From the NCBI GenBank assembly GCA_903828665.1, contig CAIKMZ010000165.1, positions 1 through 35,312 of the forward strand: 35,312 nt of DNA, given 5' to 3'. Below the pieces are notes generated by a model, which ran no database searches, was not told the origin of the DNA, and worked only from the letters and a program-made list of their open reading frames with translations. This document shows, in pieces, positions 33,339 through 35,312 of the stretch (positions are counted from its first letter, which is position 1; each line of letters opens with the position of its first letter). This stretch comes from an uncultured beta proteobacterium. GTDB lineage: Bacteria; Pseudomonadota; Gammaproteobacteria; Burkholderiales; Burkholderiaceae_C. The position numbers were made by a program, and so were the translations under genes.

Positions 33339-34493
33339 TCAGGACTGCACCAGACGCTTGGACTTGGCGATCGACATCAGGATGCCCAGGCCCATGCCCA
33401 GCGTGACCATAGCGGTGCCGCCATAACTCACGAAGGGCAGGGGCACACCCACGACCGGCAAAATGCCGCTGACCATGCCCATATTGACGAAGGCGTAAGT
33501 GAAGAAGATCAACGTGATGCTGCCGGCCAGCAGCCGCGAGAACAGCGTTGGCGCCTCGACGGCAAGCGCCAGGCCGCGCAGAATCAGAAAGCCAAAACCA
33601 GCGATCAACAGCAGATTGCCGAACAGGCCGAACTCTTCCGAAAAAGCGGCAAAGATGAAGTCGGTCGTGCGCTCCGGAATGAACTCCAGATGAGTCTGCG
33701 TCCCCTGCATGAAGCCCTTGCCCCAGAAACCGCCCGATCCGATGGCAATCATGCCCTGGATGATGTGAAAGCCTTTGCCCAGCGGGTCGCGCGAGGGATC
33801 GAGCAGTGTGCAGATTCGCTGTTGCTGGTAATCGTGCAGCACCGGCCAGCGCACGCCGTCGGCACACAACTGAGGCTCAAATCCAACCACCAGAGCCACG
33901 CCCAGCACGCCCAGCAGCACGGGCGGCACGATCCATTTCCATGACAGGCCGGCGAAGAAGATGACCGACAGGCCTGCCGACAGCACCAGCACCGCGGTGC
34001 CCAGATCCGGTTGACGCACGATGAGGGCAATCGGGAGCGCCAGTAACAGCGCGGCCACGGCAAAGTCGAGCGGGCGCAATTGCCCCTCGCGTTTTTGGAA
34101 CCACCAGGCCAGCATCAGCGGCACAGCGATCTTGAGTATTTCGCTGGGCTGGATCGTGACGCCGACATAAAGCCAGCGCCGCGCGCCTTTCTTGGTGACG
34201 CCAAAGACAGCGACGGCGATCAGCAGGGTGACCCCGGCAACGTACAGCGGCAGTGCAAGCGCCATCAGCCGCTGCGGAGGAATCTGTGCCACGACGAACA
34301 GGATGGCGCCGGCCAGCAGCATGTTGCGGCCATGGTCCTCGAATCGGCTGCCTTGGTCGTAGCCGGACGAATACATGGTCAGCAGGCCGGCGCAGGCCAG
34401 CGCAAAGATGGCGAAGGCCAGCGGACCGTCGAAACCGCGAAACCAGGGTGTGATGAGTTGCCAGAGCGTGGGACGCTTGAATACGACTGCCAT
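33339..34493 (-). CDS. rodA: Rod-shape peptidoglycan polymerase RodA (MrdB)
   Basis: This 384-residue SEDS-family glycosyltransferase makes glycan strands with PBP2 in the elongasome. About ten membrane helices are visible. Family motifs include RWLYVGVTIQPSEILKIAVPLMLAWW, IVRQPDLGTAVLVL, GFHIIQGMIAIGSGGFWGKG, FIPERTTDFIFAAFSEEFG and PFVSYGGTAM. The length is standard. PBP2 (mrdA) usually lies just upstream, but here the upstream neighbour is a divergent esterase gene, so rodA seems detached from mrdA or the order differs in this lineage. The 95 bases to tldD hold no gene. Confidence 0.95.
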   Translation of the reverse strand: MAVVFKRPTLWQLITPWFRGFDGPLAFAIFALACAGLLTMYSSGYDQGSRFEDHGRNMLLAGAILFVVAQIPPQRLMALALPLYVAGVTLLIAVAVFGVTKKGARRWLYVGVTIQPSEILKIAVPLMLAWWFQKREGQLRPLDFAVAALLLALPIALIVRQPDLGTAVLVLSAGLSVIFFAGLSWKWIVPPVLLGVLGVALVVGFEPQLCADGVRWPVLHDYQQQRICTLLDPSRDPLGKGFHIIQGMIAIGSGGFWGKGFMQGTQTHLEFIPERTTDFIFAAFSEEFGLFGNLLLIAGFGFLILRGLALAVEAPTLFSRLLAGSITLIFFTYAFVNMGMVSGILPVVGVPLPFVSYGGTAMVTLGMGLGILMSIAKSKRLVQS

Positions 34494-34533
34494 GCGCGGA
34501 TTATCCCTTGCGGTGCTCCCTTATGATGTCCCG

Positions 34534-35133
34534 ATGACACTTGCACTGCCCGCGACCCATCTGTTGTACCTGCACGGTTTTCGCTCGTCACCACAGTCAG
34601 CCAAGGCGCGGCTGATGGCCGAGCGGGTGCGAAGCGAATGCCCAGGCCTGATCTGGTGGTGCCCGCAACTGCCGCCCTCGCCGCGTGAGGCGATGGCGCT
34701 GCTGATGAAGGGCATCGCGGACTGGCCACGCGAATCGATTGCCGTGATCGGCTCCTCACTGGGCGGGTTTTACGCGACCTGGGTCGCCGAGCAGACTGGT
34801 TGCCGGGCGGTGTTGCTCAATCCGGCTGTCAATCCGGCACGCGACCTGGCAAACCATATCGGCGAGCAAAGCAACTGGCATGATCCACAGGATCGCTTCT
34901 ACTTTCAACCCGAATTTGTACAGGAACTGCGCGAGTTGACCTTGCCGGGCATGACGCGGCCGGATCGCTATCTGGCGGTCATCGCCAAAGGCGACGAATT
35001 GCTGGACTGGCGCGAGATGCACGCACGCTATGTTGGCGCCCACTTGCATCTGATCGAAGGCAGCGACCATGGGTTGACTGACTTCGAACAACATCTGCCA
35101 GTGGTCCTGGCGTTCCTCGGTCCGGGTCGTTGA
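34534..35133 (+). CDS. YqiA/YcfP-type alpha/beta-hydrolase esterase
   Basis: This 199-residue small alpha/beta hydrolase has the YqiA layout. It shows an N-terminal LLYLHGFRSSPQSAK, a nucleophile elbow GSSLGGFYA with the catalytic Ser near residue 72, an acid in AKGDELLDW near 150, and the catalytic His in EGSDHGL near 172. The family has esterase activity on short acyl chains, with no fixed physiological substrate. The ATG at 34534 is used because the conserved core begins 10 residues later. It is divergent from rodA with a 40-base gap. Confidence 0.85.
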   Translation: MTLALPATHLLYLHGFRSSPQSAKARLMAERVRSECPGLIWWCPQLPPSPREAMALLMKGIADWPRESIAVIGSSLGGFYATWVAEQTGCRAVLLNPAVNPARDLANHIGEQSNWHDPQDRFYFQPEFVQELRELTLPGMTRPDRYLAVIAKGDELLDWREMHARYVGAHLHLIEGSDHGLTDFEQHLPVVLAFLGPGR

Positions 35134-35172
35134 GGTGGTGCGACTGCCTTGGGTGGTCCATTGAATAGGCGC

Positions 35173-35312
35173 AATCGAGTAGGGTGAGGGGTTGCCCCCT
35201 CAGCCCTCTCACACCACCGTACGTGCGGCTCCGCATACGGCGGTTCAAATGGGACGCTGGAGTTGCTGATGAGTTACCACCAGCGAGACCAGCCCGAGTT
35301 GTGTGAAGTACC
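35173..35312 (-). mobile_element. 3' end of a group II intron entering from the right edge
   Basis: On the minus strand, after the end of a reading frame at 35245, a domain V-like hairpin follows (about 35244-35213). It contains GTATGC and GCACGTACGG, the conserved pairing of group II domain V. The catalytic-triad position reads CGC, as reported for group IIC. A second hairpin with a GCAA loop (about 35207-35181) has the size of domain VI, and a CTACTCGAT end follows. The exact 3' splice site cannot be set. The intron points toward the 3' end of the esterase gene. Confidence 0.65.
35245..35312 (-). CDS. C-terminal tail of a probable group II intron reverse transcriptase/maturase (partial)
   Basis: The minus strand has an open frame from the window edge to TGA at 35245-35247: 21 residues beginning YFTQLGLVSLVV and ending QRPI. 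The stop lies directly before the domain V-like hairpin, which is where intron-encoded proteins end. The tail itself is too short for family recognition, so the call rests on its position. Confidence 0.45.
   Translation of the reverse strand, partial: YFTQLGLVSLVVTHQQLQRPI

Noticed and set aside
1..35312. tRNA, rRNA or 4.5S RNA genes
   Set aside because: No cloverleaf, rRNA-like stretch or SRP RNA hairpin was noticed on either strand; a covariance search could still find a small RNA.

Overview
The window reads as a chromosomal segment of a betaproteobacterium, most likely order Burkholderiales and Comamonadaceae-like. This rests on GC-rich coding, the pilS-pilR-ampD linkage, the accB-accC-prmA-DUF3426 block next to a TlpA-like gene and a divergent mpl, the rodA-tldD-DAHP synthase block, and a lysine-rich H1-like protein with the C-terminal signature usual in that order. 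The assignment comes from recalled gene order and protein signatures; no search was run.

Layout. Positions 1-1344 hold the tail of a small membrane protein with a strong terminator, then a nitrosative-stress Fe-S repair gene (ytfE/RIC) behind a good NsrR-type operator, then a small Cys-rich DUF3079 protein. Positions 1464-5229 encode a FUSC-type inner-membrane protein and an HD-domain protein. Positions 5348-13036 form an envelope/signalling island: a secreted FecR-domain protein and a TolC-OmpA fusion on the + strand, facing a minus-strand pair made of a dCache-GAF-HD-GYP protein and a CHASE2 nucleotide cyclase. Positions 13276-18518 hold an MFS transporter, miaB, a REP-like repeat, ffh, a CcsA/YpjD-like protein and a PP0621-like small protein. 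The last two run directly into pilS-pilR-ampD (to 22291) with overlaps or near-zero gaps.

Positions 22292-23961 look decayed. A paired NrdR-box promoter survives, followed by only the first codons of nrdA and the N-terminus of nrdB. Then come the intact H1-like gene and its terminator, and the C-terminal half of a PfkB-family kinase. Positions 23945-28928 (minus strand) carry DUF3426, prmA, accC, accB, a TlpA-like thioredoxin and a conserved unknown protein. aroQ, which often sits between the TlpA-like gene and accB, is absent. mpl follows on the + strand. The minus-strand block rodA, tldD, DAHP synthase then runs to 30425. The DAHP synthase is preceded by a classical attenuator with an aromatic-rich leader peptide. 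A YqiA-like esterase closes the ordinary gene content, and the right edge carries what looks like the 3' end of a group II intron entering from outside.

Working together: AmpD, Mpl and RodA serve peptidoglycan recycling and elongation; AccB/AccC feed fatty-acid synthesis; PilS/PilR control sigma-54-dependent type IV pilus genes located elsewhere. The most distinctive points are the nrdAB ghost locus with its NrdR sites, the aromatic attenuator, and the FecR/TolC-OmpA/cyclase/HD-GYP island. No tRNA, rRNA, CRISPR array or complete mobile element was seen.
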